Shown: positions 11,770 to 24,097 of the stretch, one piece after another | How positions within the stretch are numbered: position 1 is the first letter of the stretch | Layout of the letters: each line of letters opens with the position of its first letter | Origin: Neonectria sp. B-13 | Taxonomy: Eukaryota > Ascomycota > Sordariomycetes > Hypocreales > Nectriaceae | DNA length: 64,000 nucleotides | NCBI GenBank assembly: GCA_002682825.1 | Contig: NOKP01000025.1 | Location: 129,746-193,745, forward strand | Reading direction: 5' to 3' | The notes under the pieces: generated by a model | The model's input: the letters and a program-made list of their open reading frames with translations, nothing else | Told to the model about the DNA's origin: nothing | Database searches by the model: none | Program-made: the position numbers and the translations under genes

Positions 11770-13529
11770 CAAGTGTCGATATGCTGTGACGTTAGTTGAT
11801 GTTGCTGGAGCCTCACACCTTGAAATCGCCAGAGACTTTTTTGATGGCTCGGCTAGCAGCGTGTGCGGGCAGAAAATCATCCCTTGCCCTAACTAAAATT
11901 CTCGGAATCACGTTCTGCCGAAACCCGGATTTCAGGACCCAATCTGCAGAGCACGGACCACCCATGCAAGCTGGAGCTTCAAAAGAAATTTCCAGAGCGA
12001 CCTGCACTTTCATCTTCAACCATCTCTTGCTTCACTGCAAAAGCTTTTGCAGCCACCCTCCGCGACTCTGACAACATCAAGGTAAGTCGACAAGACATTT
12101 TTTTACACTCTTCAAGTATTAGGATGAGGTAATTTGCGATTGATTCTGCCTGATGGTCCTCTTTCGCCGGAGTGGCTAAATCGGGCGGTTAGCTGATATT
12201 CAATTTCTTACATATTCTGAACAATACTCTTGTTTTATCTTTTTGTCTTTTGGATCTACGAGATAAGACACAGTCAAGCTGACAATTCTTGATAGTGATG
12301 TTGGAAGAAACTGTTTTCTCTTACGGTCGCGCTTGCCTGGCCCCCTGCGCGCAGCGCGTATGCTGTGGCACGTTACGATTTAACGAAGGGAGGCTGGCGA
12401 TGCAGCAGTGGATGAGAATGGTGGTCGCAAACATGCAATGTCGTATAGAAATAGTATTTAGGTTGGAGTCTCTGCCTTTCGCAGTAGCTTCAGATGAATA
12501 TCATGATAATCCCAATCTCAATCTTCTGCAACTCTTTGACGTGGCGAAAAATTGCGACCTCACCGGTCTCGAATCGCTCAGCTGCATTTGCAAGCGCATA
12601 AATAAGGTTGCAGATTTTAGAGAGACGACCCCGGGTTTTTTTCTTTCTCGGTGAGTTGGTATAGGGTAGGTCTCTGCGCATGTTTCTTTCGCAACAACGA
12701 ATACGACAGACCTGAATCCAAGCGCCAAACTTCAATCCGTTATCTGTTACACACGTTGCATACACCCTTGCGCCCATGTTTGGACGTGATTGATCACGTT
12801 GCAGAGAAGTCGTGTCTGCGAAAAGAAACCGTTCAGTTAAGACCAGGGGTAAGTAGGAACACAAGACACCGCCACATGTTTACTGAGAGGGGTTGCCTGC
12901 CATTGGCCAATGGCTAGTTGAAATCAGGTGAGCCCTGCAGCTGCTGCGCGCAGAAGAGCAAGTGACAAGTGTTTGGCAGAGTGATTCGTGTCCCTCCCCC
13001 GTCATTGTATGCACTTGAGAGGACCCAACGACGGGCAGTCAACTCCAAAGCCTCACGTAACAAAGGATAGTTGTGATTGTTTGTGCGGGAGGTATGGCCT
13101 CCCATTCACTCTCTTATCCCGTTTGAAGGCGACTGGCTAGATAAACGAGTCATCATCTACCGTCTACAACGGCCACTGGTCGAGATAGGCCCAATCCCAG
13201 GGTCTGTATTTACCGGCACTCGGACCTATAGGGGACCATTCCTTTGCCAGTGCGCTGCAACTTCGGCCCGGGGCCCTTGCTCCAGGCCCCCGGTAGGCGG
13301 GGATCACCACTTGTCCACCTACCGCCGGTGGGGCGTTTGCGACTTTAGCGGATGGCCAGGCGTCCGAATTTAGATTTGTGGAAGAGGCCGTCAATCTCTG
13401 CCTTGTCTTGAATAATAGGGGCCAGTTGCCAGTTGGTTGGGACCTGTTTCGTACAAGAGACCCTGTGAAAGTGCACTTTGCCGTTGCATCTTCTAGGCTC
13501 CCTCACCTTATCGCGCAGCCGCCCTCGCC
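11770..13529. other. Divergent spacer with a possible unassigned spliced transcript
   Basis: It lies between rpl14 (-) and the desaturase gene (+). On the plus strand a good donor (CATCAAG then GTAAGT, about 12074) and a good acceptor (AGCTGAC then TTGATAG, ending 12296) are followed by ATG at 12299 and a 118-codon frame to 12654. The predicted peptide resembles nothing I know, so the frame is not called as a gene. A GC-rich stretch with local inverted repeats lies around 13250-13340. The rest shows nothing clear. Confidence 0.4.
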
Positions 13530-14942
13530 ATGGAAAGCCACCTCGTCTTCGATGCGGCTCTCACTCCAGCAGACCGCATCGTCCTGGATTGTCTGGCTGA
13601 CGACATAAGAGCATCCACGAAGCGTCATGAAGCCAACGGAACCAGCACCAGCACCGATGGCACTGGTATTGGAAATGGCTCCGTCAAAGCCAACGGGACC
13701 ACCACCACTACCTTGCTGAGCCGAGCGCGTCCCCAGGCCGGCGATGATGCCGAGAGTGTGGCTACTATCAAAGCCATGAACGACCCAAAGCATGCCGAGT
13801 TCGAGCCTACCGTCTTCTCATCCGTTGATTTAAGCTCCCTGAAGCTCCCGTTGCCCATCGAGAAGTACGTCCTCCGACCATACATTTCATGGGCTCGGAA
13901 GTCTGTCCGCCATGAGACAGACGTGGTGATGCTCACTCACCTCATTCTTTACTTCACCACCTCCATTCCCAGCATCATATACCTCTTCTACAGCTTCACC
14001 TACACCCACGCAATTCTCCACGTTGTGATGACCTTCTATTACATGGGCACTTACACTTTGATGATGCACCAGCACATCCACATGAGGGGCATTCTGCACA
14101 AGAAGTACTGGCTTATCGACCAAGTGTTCCCCTTCATCCTGGATCCCATGATGGGCCACACTTGGAACACCTACTTCTACCATCACGTCAAGCACCACCA
14201 CATTGAGGGCAATGGACCAGACGACCTGTCGTCAACCATGAGGTACCAGCGAGACGACATTTTTAACCTCCTTCACTATGTCGGTCGCTTCTACTTCTTC
14301 GTCTGGGCCGACCTTCCCCTGTACTTCCTGCGGAAGCGCCGCTATGTCATGGCTGCGCAGGCGGCAGCCTCCGAGTTTGGAACATATGGCTTTTACTATC
14401 TGGCAAGCCGCATTAATGGCAGAGCAACAGTCTTCGCCTACCTTATGCCCCTTTTCCTGCTTCGCCTTGGGCTGATGATTGGAAACTGGGGCCAGCATGC
14501 CTTTGTTGATGTGGAAGAGCCCGACTCGGACTTTAAGTCTAGCATCACACTGATTGATGTCGCGGTATGTGCCATTGACGTAGAACCCTCAACCTTGAGC
14601 GAAGACTGACAATGAACACAGAGCAACCGGTTCTGCTACAATGACGGCTACCACACATCTCATCATCTCAACCCAATGCGACACTGGAGAGACCACCCAC
14701 TGTCATTCTTGCAGCAGAAGAACATCTATGCTGCGAATTCTGCCCTCGTCTTTCACAACATCGACTATTTGATGGTCACTGTTAGACTCATGATGAAGGA
14801 TTACGATACTCTGGCCAAGTGCATGGTTCCTCTGGGCCCTCAGATCGAGCTAACGATGGAGGGACGAATTGAGCTATTAAAGAAGCTCACACGGAAGTTC
14901 ACGGAGGAAGAGATCAGTGCAAAGTACCCTGCAAAGAAATAG
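13530..14942 (+). CDS. Membrane fatty acid desaturase-domain protein
   Basis: Exons 13530..14564 and 14622..14942, 451 aa; the 57-nt intron joins DVA to SNRFCYNDGYH. Three histidine clusters of the membrane di-iron desaturase/hydroxylase family are visible: HQHIH at 180-184, HHVKHHH at 218-224 and HTSHH at 356-360. Hydrophobic segments occur at about 132-158, 162-178, 245-262 and around 315-330. The first 90 residues are low in hydrophobicity and rich in Thr/Asn/Gly. The family oxidises acyl or alkyl chains at the endoplasmic reticulum, but the exact substrate is not readable here. There is no cytochrome b5 domain. The third box precedes the last exon's soluble tail ending in PAKK. Confidence 0.9.
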
Positions 14943-15328
14943 AATGAGAACGATTATGCTTGGACGGTGTTGGCCTCAGTCGGACCTCAAAATTGGACGC
15001 ATTCGGGAGCATCGCACACATTTCAAATAGTATTATAAAGGCGTCCAGGTGTATAAGAGAAATCCCATTCACGATTGGTGTTCACAGGTTCTAAGCCGGA
15101 CCGATGGGAGATGAGTGAAGTTAACGATGCTCCGTCATGTGGAGTGTTGAGTGGCAGGCCCCGCACGGGCCATCTTGAATGCCGAGCCATTAAGTCATCA
15201 CTCGGCGTGACGCAGCTTCACGAAGCTATCCCGAATTGGAGCGTCCGACATCAAACTCTCCCGCCAGTGCATCATCCTCCCATACATTTTACCATTCAGA
15301 CAATTTTACTCTTCACCGTTCGCCCAAG
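14943..15328. other. Spacer between the desaturase gene and the fmp46-like gene
   Basis: It is 386 nt of 3' region followed by promoter. No gene is supported. Confidence 0.4.
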
Positions 15329-15857
15329 ATGTTCGGATTTGTAAGTTCCCTGGCCCACAGACTGACACCTGGACCGCAATTGCTCACTCTTCACGCAGCG
15401 CAAAACCCTCGACATTGTCACGCTATTCCACAAGGCGAGCTCTCCCGCCTCCGTGAGGGTGGCCACCCTGCTCAAGCAGCTCTCTGCCAGTGCGACAGCT
15501 GGCGCGACCGACCATCAGGGAAAGCCCACCCGCGAGCAGTTCGACCTGAACATTACAGAGGACCCCCCGACCGAGGACCAGGTGAAGACGATCCTGGAGT
15601 ACGTTGGCCCCAGCGGCATCTCCCAGATTGTCAAGGGCGCGCACAATGAGAGGGATGCTTTGAAGAAGTTCAAGGAGAGCAGCGCGAACTTTGTGCGACC
15701 GGTGGTACGTTTGTTTTCCCTGCATGCGGATCCTGCACGGGTCCTGCCTTGTTGATGGTACTAACGGCGTTTGCAGGTTGTGGACTGGAACAATGGCAAG
15801 GCGATTGCTGGCGACAACGAGTCGGAGATCCTGAAGCTTCTGAACGCCCAGAAGTAA
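15329..15857 (+). CDS. fmp46: Fmp46-like mitochondrial redox protein (DUF1687 family)
   Basis: Exons 15329..15340 (only MFGF), 15399..15704 and 15777..15857, 132 aa. The opening MFGFRKTLDIVTLFHKASSP and the ending VDWNNGKAIAGDNESEILKLL match the fungal Fmp46/DUF1687 family, a thioredoxin-like fold found in mitochondria of yeast. I see no CxxC pair in this copy, so a redox activity is not supported by residues. Introns of 58 and 72 nt both have good signals (the second has branch ACTAAC). The 12-nt first exon is required to supply a start codon. The family name comes from recognition of both ends. Confidence 0.82.
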
Positions 15858-16983
15858 GGGTCGTCTTTGTTTCAATGTACGAGAAAGCTATTTAGATTCC
15901 CCGTTTGTGTATAACGAAAATCTCGCCTTCACCGAATACCGATTATGATGCGTACGAACACACAGACTACGGGCTGGTGCGTTTTGTCCCGGGTCCTGGA
16001 TGCATGTTTCAGAGCGGAGCGAAGCTGGCGAGTCGTGAATCAGTTGACCTTATACTATGCTGGCTACTGTGACGACAACCCGGGTTCTCAGTAACCACAC
16101 GACAGTAGGATCAGGATCAGGATAGCGACAGCAGTAGCATGATTTGTTTCGCCTAGTTGCTTCGTAATTCACATACTAGGAGCGAAGAATTGCATGATGG
16201 GAACGCATTTATACGAAGGCGGCGGGAGGCAGCAGCAAGCAACAGCAAGCACCGTCCTCCCCCACCGCTCTCTCGTCTCGGATTGTTCCTTCCGATCTTT
16301 GCTGATAGAAACGCAGCCTCGACACAAACCGTTCACCGGTGTTTGGCGGCCCGTTTTGTCGTGTTTTCTCTCACTTTGCGTCATCCTTAATCTCCCAGCC
16401 CGCGATGAGCCAAACGCGGGGCGAAGCGCACCAGAGCACCAAACAGCACCAAACATCGCTTTTCATTCACGTCTGTCAGTTCTGTCACCTCTGCCAGCTG
16501 GCAGCGCCTGTCAAGCCCATCGCGCCAGCTGCCTGCCGACCGTCGCCGCTCATTTAACTGTTGCCTTCTTCTAATCTCGCCTCTTTTCTTTCTTTTCAAC
16601 TTGCATTTCCAACATTCTTGTTTTGCGTCAAGTAACCTGAAATACACTCCCACGACATCTCAACCCTTTCCTCCTGGCAGCCCGACTTTGATCTTGCAGC
16701 TGATTTTGTTGTTTTGATGAAGCTCGACTGAGCGAGTGTCTTGGCTTGGTAGAGTTTATCGGCTCAGTTGTCCTCCCCCAGGTAAGTTAGGCATTCCGGT
16801 TCTTCGTCTCTTCTCCTGGAGTTCTCTGTCCCTAGAGTGGCTTTCTACTCGTTGTTGAGGACAAGTTCCTCAACTTGACCGGTTTTTTTTTTGAGTGATG
16901 AGAATCTTTGGAGTTGTCTCAACAAAAAAGGTTAAAACCTCACTTCTTCATCAAATACTGACAGAAAAAATACAGAAACTGCC
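15858..16983. other. Long leader and promoter of the RRM-like protein gene, with a leader intron
   Basis: Plus-strand leader with pyrimidine-rich stretches (about 16560-16640). A probable leader intron runs 16782..16975: donor GTAAGT after CCCCCAG, branch ACTGAC, acceptor ATACAG, 8 nt ahead of the ATG at 16984. No other gene is supported. Confidence 0.55.
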
Positions 16984-19900
16984 ATGGCTTTGGCCCCCTC
17001 TAGAACTGGGGGTCCACCCCCAGTTCCTAACTCGCCCGCCTTCCCAAGGACTCTCGCAAGTGGCCGGCCGCCAAACCAACAAGCTGCCTTCACCGAGTTC
17101 TACCCGAATGGACTTCCTGTGGTCTATAAGATGCTCCAGACTCCTGGTCCTCGGGGTGTCCAGCAAACCTATCTCGAAGACTACCTTCCTATCGGATTCT
17201 ACACAAACCCTAAAGCCGGCGCGAGAGCTATCTTCTCAACGATAAACGGGCAGCGCATGTTCCGAAAGATGAATCACCTGCTGCCTCAGCGTCGAATTCA
17301 CCTCTGGACCAGAGATGAAATTCAGTCTGTATGTAACTCGATACGAAAGGTTTTCTGGCAACACATGAGGCGGATGCGTCAGCCGCAGTGCTGGGATGAT
17401 CTTTGGGAATTCTTTGATGCTTCAGATCTCTACCACTACGGAGCCTTGAACCTATGGAACATGGTCAACACCCTTTTTGACGAGAATAAGATTATTTTCA
17501 CGGACGTGGCCAAGGAAAATGCTCTCCACATCGGCCGTTGGGCTGATGCGTGGGCCATGAAACAAAGCAACAAGACCAAACTCATGCAATGGGACAGCTC
17601 TCAAGGCCCTCTGCTCCCTCTTCTTGTTGAAGAAGATTGGCAATCTCTTGGCGATGTTCAAGATGATACTCTTCCGCTCATCTCGAATGCTCTCAAACAC
17701 CGTAGGGCATTGCTCCTTGCACCCCGCAACGATTCCGAGGAGAAGAAGCCAACCGACCTCATGTCATCTTGCATGAACAACAACCTTGAGAACTGGCTAA
17801 GTATGTTTGAGCCCGACAAAGTTTTGGGAACCATCTGTTAACACTACTATAGCTGATCAGACGGTGTTTTCGCCTAGCGGCCTCCCTTCACCACCGCAAG
17901 TTGGGTCTCATCACTGCTCTCCTGCATCTAAAAATGCACCCGCACCTGTCATGGTCCACAATGGGAACCACTACTTCCTCCCCCGGGACCCTGCGATCCA
18001 ATCCCAATCTCAGCAAGTCAACATCTCAACAAAGGCTGTCAAAGCACTGGAACAGTCTGTTGTTGCTGCAGGAGCCGCTCCCATTCCTCAAACAGTCGGA
18101 ACAGTCGTTGCAAACGGTAGCAGTATGCCCCTATCACCAAGCACATCTGCCAATGCCGCCAATTCTCCCTTAGCCTCTTACCAGGCTTCTTCGAAAAAGG
18201 CTAGGCAGAAGAGCAATAAGAAAAAACAGCATCCTGCGCCAATGTTTGATCTTGCTCTTCCGGCGCGACCTCCGCCAGTGGGCCCCCGCGCCATTGCACT
18301 TCCAGAGCTAAGCAACAATGTTGGCCCAAGCAGCATCGACGTGCCTGATGACTATGACCCATTGACTCCAACAAAGGTCAAACGGAATAACCGGCAAAAT
18401 CTTCGATTACCTGGAGAAGGTTCCTCAACCATTACCAAATCTCTTCCTCCTTCAACAATTCTAGGATTTTCACAGCTTGCAACCAACACAAGGGCTACAA
18501 GTGATGACTCTCAACTCCTCAACAGAATCCCTACGGGACTATCTCTTCCAATCTCGCCTAGCCGTGAAGCTGCATAGGAACTAGCTCCGGTAGAGCAAGT
18601 CATGGAACAGGAGACCAACAGGGCCCACAACCTGACTGCCGAGCCCAAGGAGCACATGGCCGGAGTACAGCAAGATCAGCAGAGTCCTACACAGGCTCCG
18701 AGTCTGCCCCCTCTTCAGTACCCCATGGCGACTCAACCAATGCCTCAGCTCCAGAGAAATATGAATGTGGAAAATCATGGGCGAGCCCAGCCGATGCCTC
18801 CTCATCTTGCCGCAACTTACCCAATTCACTCCTCTGGCCTGATTGTTCAGCCTACCTATGGTCAAAATGCAGCGGTTTACCCAAACACTGTGTTCCTCAG
18901 TAACATGGAACATCATCAGCAGGTCAACCCGGGACTGCCCCGGCGACAATCTCATCACATCAGTAGGACTCCAAGCATCTCCGCTGCATCGCAAATCGAC
19001 CGCAAGGACAGCAAAGAACCTCACTGGCCTGCGAACAACCACTCTCGCAACGAGAACTTCAACACTGGCCTATCAACTCCTAATCGTGGTGCTGGCCAGC
19101 GAAACGGGCCGCGCAACCTTAAGGGTAACCGCCGTGGCTCTCAAGGCCAAAGAAGCGCTACTGTCCAGGTTCCCCAACACCAGGGGAACCAAGGATTTGG
19201 TCAAAACAGACGAGATGGAACTCCATGGAGCAGTACATGGCGGCGCCCAAGCGCTGGGTCTCAGACCACTGTTTGTCGCAACCCCAAAACCGCCAATGGA
19301 GGCATACAGTACGCCCACTGCACCTGCGAGGAGTGCAACAACAGAAATTGCAGTGTGTATGTCAGCGTCAAGGGTAGCACCGTGAACCAGCAAGTGTTGG
19401 ACCTTCAGGCCCGCATTAAGTCCGGATTAGGTGACCGGTTTGGTCCTGTTGTCGATGTCTTCCCTATCGCCTCCAGAGACTTTTCAAACTTCATCGCCCG
19501 GTAAGTTCAAGGTGCCAACTTGAAGAGGTTACTTACTAACTGGCTGCAGTTTTGCGCATGAACACTCCGTCTCAGAAGCCTTGACACATGGGGGCGGTGA
19601 CATGCCCGACAGAGAAATATCGGTGAACATCACACCTGTCTTGCGATCGAAGTGGGTAGCCCGGTCACGAGAAGGAGTGATGCCCGGAGACAGGCATAGA
19701 GGTCGGGACCTGTCACTGCAGCAGCCTGGATATCCATTCCTTACTCTTGGGTCGTCCTCTGCGATGAACCAGCCACCTTTGGCTCACCTGAATTCCGGCG
19801 GCGTCGCTCAACTGACACACCTCGCACAACCACACCCTGGGTTCTCCAACATCCAAATGCCCAACCCGCAACTTGTTCATGGAGGGTTTCCAAGCCAGAA

Positions 19901-22190
19901 TTACCTTCCTACTGGAGCCCAATTCGCCCAACCAGGTTTCATGAGGCCAAGTTTCCCTACCCAGGTGCCCTACGCTATGCAACACCACTTCCCCAACCAC
20001 GAGAAAGCCCAACAACAGGGGCAAAGAAGAAGTTCTTTGCACCATGAATCTTCCCCTGGAAACCGAGCTACTCTCCCAAAGAAAGTTGAGATGCCTGTCA
20101 AGGAAGCCCAGAAACCCACCCTGTCGGCTGCTGAGGTTTCGAAGGGACCTGAGAATACAAAGGAGCAGGACAGCGACAAAACACAAGGCAAGGGTGGTAA
20201 ACCAAACGGAGCCAAGCCCAATGTGCCTTTGCCAAATACAACACAGTCTGAAGGTGCCTCGAAAGTACTTGACAAGGCGGAGTCTGCCCATGTTACTCAG
20301 GATGCAACAGATGCTGGCAAATGCGACAACCAGAAGCCCGAAACGGTTATCAACTCTTCTGAAAAGCCTGCTCTCACCCTGGACATCATTGTCGCGGTTT
20401 CTGGCTCTGACAAGGACCAACGCAGCAGTCATGTCCGAGTCCCAAGCGTCTTCACCAACGATGAGATCAAAGAGCGGAGGAAAGCATGGGCTAGAATCTC
20501 TATGCCATTGATTCCTTGCAAGTCCAAGGCAGTTTCAACGAGGGCAAATGAGGCAGCGGATGTCGTGGGTGGTACGCAGCAGGTTCACCAAGAGAGCAAG
20601 GTTGGAAACAGCACCACTGGATCCGAAAGGTCATCGCCGAGCCACCCATCTCTCACACCAGATACCGACAGCATCCGTGGGATTTCACTTGACAAGAGCT
20701 CCGAGGCGAGTACATCCGGAGGAATCCGCAGCGGGCAGTCGATTCAGACCAACCCAGCTTCTCGACGGGAGGTGTCTCCACATATCGAGGCAGCACAGAA
20801 AACCGCGACCTCCTCCTCGGGACAACCATCTGACGAGACGACAATGAAGTCTGCTCTCAAACCATTCAAAGGTCCCGGCGGATATCAGAACAAGAACAAA
20901 CAGGTTGCTTCAGGTAGAGAGTCACGCCAGAGTGATCGATCCGGCCATGGTTCTTCTACCTTGAGCACGCCAACTGTCTCCCATCCATCTCTGCCTACTA
21001 ACAAGTCTTCCGAGTTTCACCCAGCTCCTCAAGACAGCAACGGAAACAACAAGGCTGGAGAGCCGCCACGGAAAAACAAGAACAAAAACAAAAACAGGAA
21101 GAGACTGAAGCAGGGCGAGGGTGCCCGGCCAGAATCACCAGCCACCAGCGCTGCTGCTGGGACACAAGTACCCTCGAAGGAAAAATCGCCTCATCTATCG
21201 AAGAAGAATACTCATGGGAGACAACTGTCAACTAACCTCGTCTCCACCGAGGCTTCTTCAGAAACGACGAGCACTGAGGTTCCTCGAGCGCGTTCGACAT
21301 CACCAAGCAAGCGCCCTCGCGAAGAAAGCTTTCAAAAGTTCTGCTCCATTGCTTCGAAGCGCAACAAACAAGATGGTGACCAAATTCAGTCCGCGCAGCC
21401 AGATCAGCTGTTCCCGCTGAAGCCATCTCAGGAGGCCCAGGTGACTGTTGCAGAGCCACGCGATCGACCAGGATACCGGGCGAACGCAGGCGGGTCACTC
21501 CGCATGAAGAAGAACCGCAAGAACCGGGCACTGGTGACAGAGCCCTCTGTCGCAGAGCAGCGCCTTGATACACAAGTGGCACCTCCTTCGTCGGACTTTG
21601 CATTTGAATGCTCGAGCGTTGGACGACCCAAAGCAGTAACCAGTTTTTCTGGCGACGCTGACCCAGGGAAGCTTGTTTCTCCCATTGCGAAGAGCCGACT
21701 CAACCCCAAGGCTGAGGACTTCCAATCACCATCCCGGGCTACAAATGCAGGCGCACATGAGAAGGCTGGCGACGGCTTGGCTTCTAACAAGGATGGATCA
21801 GTCACACCTCCTGGACCTCAGAAAGCTGACTGTGGAAGCAAGATGGTGTCTCCTAAGCAAACTGCGAAGGAAGCCAAGAATGAGCAGCCCCCCGATGGCA
21901 AGAGCGAGACCGTAGCCGAGTGCTTAATACCCACAGTAACTAAGAAGCCGTCTAAGAGCCAGAAGCGTGACAAAGCCAAGGACAAAGCCGCATCGACTCA
22001 AGACGAAGCTCAAGAGCCATACACGCCCTCCAAAGCTTCGCCTGAGAAGAAGAAGGGACTTGATAACGATGACTGGCCATCGCTGCCTCCACCCCGCGAG
22101 CGCGCTGCGTCCAAGTCGAGTACACGTTCGTTGTCGTTGTGGGCGAAGAAGACTGGTGGCAGTGAGCAAAGCTCGCCTGCGCACAAGTAA
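16984..22190 (+). CDS. Very long disordered protein with RRM-like segment, frame broken by one in-frame TAG
   Basis: Exons 16984..17800, 17853..19500 and 19550..22190. If the TAG at 18575..18577 (codon 514) is counted as a sense codon the frame is 1,701 residues; otherwise the product ends after 513 residues. I do not recognise a named orthologue. Residues 1-270 look folded and helical (RDEIQSVCNSIRKVFW, WADAWAMKQS). About 760-860 is a Cys-containing piece (HCTCEECNNRNCS) running into an RRM-like sandwich (SVYVSVKGS and DVFPIASRDFSNFIARF). The rest is Ser/Pro/Gln/Lys-rich low complexity with basic clusters (KNKNKNKNRKR). Intron 1 (52 nt) and intron 2 (49 nt) keep frame, and intron 2 lies downstream of the TAG. 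An RNA-binding role is inferred from the RRM-like part only. It could be a real readthrough gene, a recent nonsense allele, or two gene models. Confidence 0.7.
18575..18577 (+). other. In-frame TAG inside the long ORF
   Basis: The codons read GCT GCA TAG GAA CTA GCT in the frame of both flanking open stretches (722 nt open before it within the exon and 923 nt after it to the next donor). A C-to-T change of CAG would give this codon. No phase-0 donor lies within 150 nt upstream to splice it out at this TAG. A weak in-frame alternative is an 84-nt intron 18501..18584 (GTGATG to CTAG), which lacks a CTRAC branch site. Confidence 0.75.
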
Positions 22191-22951
22191 ATGCTGGACA
22201 ACGGAAATGGAGGAAGACAAGTGGATGAATGGATATTGCGGACAGGACAGCATATTGGGGTTCACCTTGACCTGGGGTAGCAATTGGAGAGTGGCTGATG
22301 AGTTGAAAGGGGCCTGGACAATATTCCGCACTTGGATTGTCAAGGTGGAGGATAACTCGTTGGTTTTGATTTTGACATTTTGGCATTTTGCGACTCAAAA
22401 CTCGGCGATGGAACAAGACAGTGTTGCTATTCGTTTTTGGTTTGGTATCATGTTCGCGGCAGCTCGGGGGAGAGGGCGGGCATTTTGAGGTCGAACGGGC
22501 CATTAGCTGGAGGACACTGGGACGAAGCGTGTATGAATTGAACAGCTAGTTGGTAGCGGATAGTAGACTTGACAAAGAGACGTAACGTCTTGCTTGAGTG
22601 CAGTATGTTGTGATGGAGTCTCATTGGCCGGTCAGGTGATATTGCTGGTGTGAGTTGAGTGTAGGCATTTCCTCAGTCTGCGTACTTGATACTTAGCCAT
22701 GGAATCGATCCTGTCCTACTCTGTCCTGTCCCAGTTAATTTTCCAGTGTCCTCAATTGGGCGCATCGTTTGCTGTGGAGATGATTTCCTGTCAAGCCGGG
22801 CCAGCGCAACGCAACGGAAGGATGGTGGCGGTTGGTGGTGGCACAATGATTTGATTTTCACCCCTTATGTACATGGTCGTCGTAAACCGTACCCGGCAAC
22901 GCTCTATCCCAATTCCCAAATCCCTATTCCCATTCCCTGGCGCGGCGCTTA
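22191..22951. other. Convergent spacer
   Basis: It is the 3' regions of the long plus-strand gene and of the minus-strand NDUFA2 gene. Nothing else is supported. Confidence 0.45.
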
Positions 22952-23435
22952 CTACGCGGGCTTGACCAGGCCTGTGACGGTATCCTCGATCTGCTTGTCG
23001 GACAGGCCCTCGAGGGAGTGGGCAGTTTCGGTTCCGCGGTCTGCCACGAGCGAAAGGGGGTCAGCTAGATGGCGAGGGGGAGGAGCAATGGAAAAGAAAC
23101 GTACCGTATCGGGCGAACACCTTGGGCTGGGTGCCGGCGGCTTCGCGGATGAGGATGGGGATGTTGGGGTTGCTGCGCTTCATGGTCGGGTAGGCTCTGG
23201 TGAGGAATGATCTGAGGAGAGGGAGGAGTGGTCAGCCGGGTGGTGCGGGTGGTGAATGGCTTCCCCAATCAATCAATTGGCTTTGTATTCCTCGTCTGGA
23301 CCCAATTGTTCCGTCGTCGGTCTCGGGGGTGGCTTTCAGGAAGACGTACCGGACAGCCGCGCTCTGCTCCGAGGTCTGGCAGAAGAGGAAGCGCACCTCG
23401 CGCAGGCCCTTGGCGAAGGCGTACTTGCCGGACAT
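22952..23435 (-). CDS. nuo10.5: NADH:ubiquinone oxidoreductase subunit NDUFA2/B8 type (10.5 kDa)
   Basis: Exons 23435..23350, 23211..23105 and 23040..22952, 93 aa, the size of the 10.5-kDa complex I subunit. The L51/S25/CI-B8 thioredoxin-like domain covers the protein: GLREVRFLFCQTSEQSAAVR, then FLTRAYPTMKRSNPNIPILI and REAAGTQPKVFARYG. It is a small accessory subunit of the peripheral arm of respiratory complex I in the mitochondrial matrix. The introns (138 and 64 nt) carry donor GTACGT at both positions. Splice phases (2 and 1) fit only these junctions. There is no cleavable presequence, as usual for this subunit. Confidence 0.94.
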
Positions 23436-23954
23436 GGTTGGGTGGTCTTTGGGTTGGTGGGTGGTTCGTCTCGTGTCGTGGTTTTGGCGGAAGAGTCGCG
23501 GGGGAGGGAAATTCCAACGAGGTCGAAGGGCTGAGGCGTTGCCGTTGCTAATTGCGAGCTTGTGGTTGGCAAGCTTCTCCCGCAATTGGGTTGAGGCTCA
23601 CGCGAATCGGAATAACCGACGGCATGCAGCTGCATAAAACAACGTTATGCAACTTGTGCATGTTGGCTCCGGTGCCGGGACTGTGGGGTGCGACGGCTTA
23701 ACTCCGGCGTCCGTTTTCCGGATTCCGCCCGCCTGTTGCCCTGGAAAGCCCGCTGTAAGCTTGGCTTCCAGTTGGGCAGGTACCCAGTACGTACCTAGCT
23801 CTCGGACGTCAGTCACCGACCTCCCGAGGGCGGGCGGTTTCCCAACACAACCACAACTTCTTCTGGCGTCTGCTCCTCCGAGACCGAGACGACCCAACTC
23901 GCCTTCCTTCAAGCTCTGCCCACCGTTGCAATCCTCTCCGCCTAGACCCAAAGT
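23436..23954. other. Divergent promoter region between NDUFA2 and mpc2
   Basis: Two nuclear genes for mitochondrial proteins are transcribed outward from this stretch. It contains TACGTACCTAG-type words near 23790 and a pyrimidine-rich plus-strand leader. No gene is supported. Confidence 0.5.
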
Positions 23955-24066
23955 ACGTGCTCGCCCCCTTAGTTCCAACCTCCAGTGTAAAATCCAACCG
24001 CCTGGAACTTCCTTCTCCTTGCCCTGTTTCCCTTTCCCCACAAGGGCTGACCTTTTTCACCTCCAG
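23955..24066 (+). other. Probable 5'-leader intron of mpc2
   Basis: Donor GTACGT at 23955, branch GGCTGAC and acceptor CTCCAG at 24064..24066 define a 112-nt leader intron 31 nt ahead of the ATG. It is inferred from signals only. Confidence 0.6.
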
Positions 24067-24097
24067 CGCGAAGCGTCGCATACATCGATATCCCGGA

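Noticed and set aside
13250..13345. GC-rich local inverted repeats
   Set aside because: The arms match only partly and no gene or terminator role fits a fungal context.
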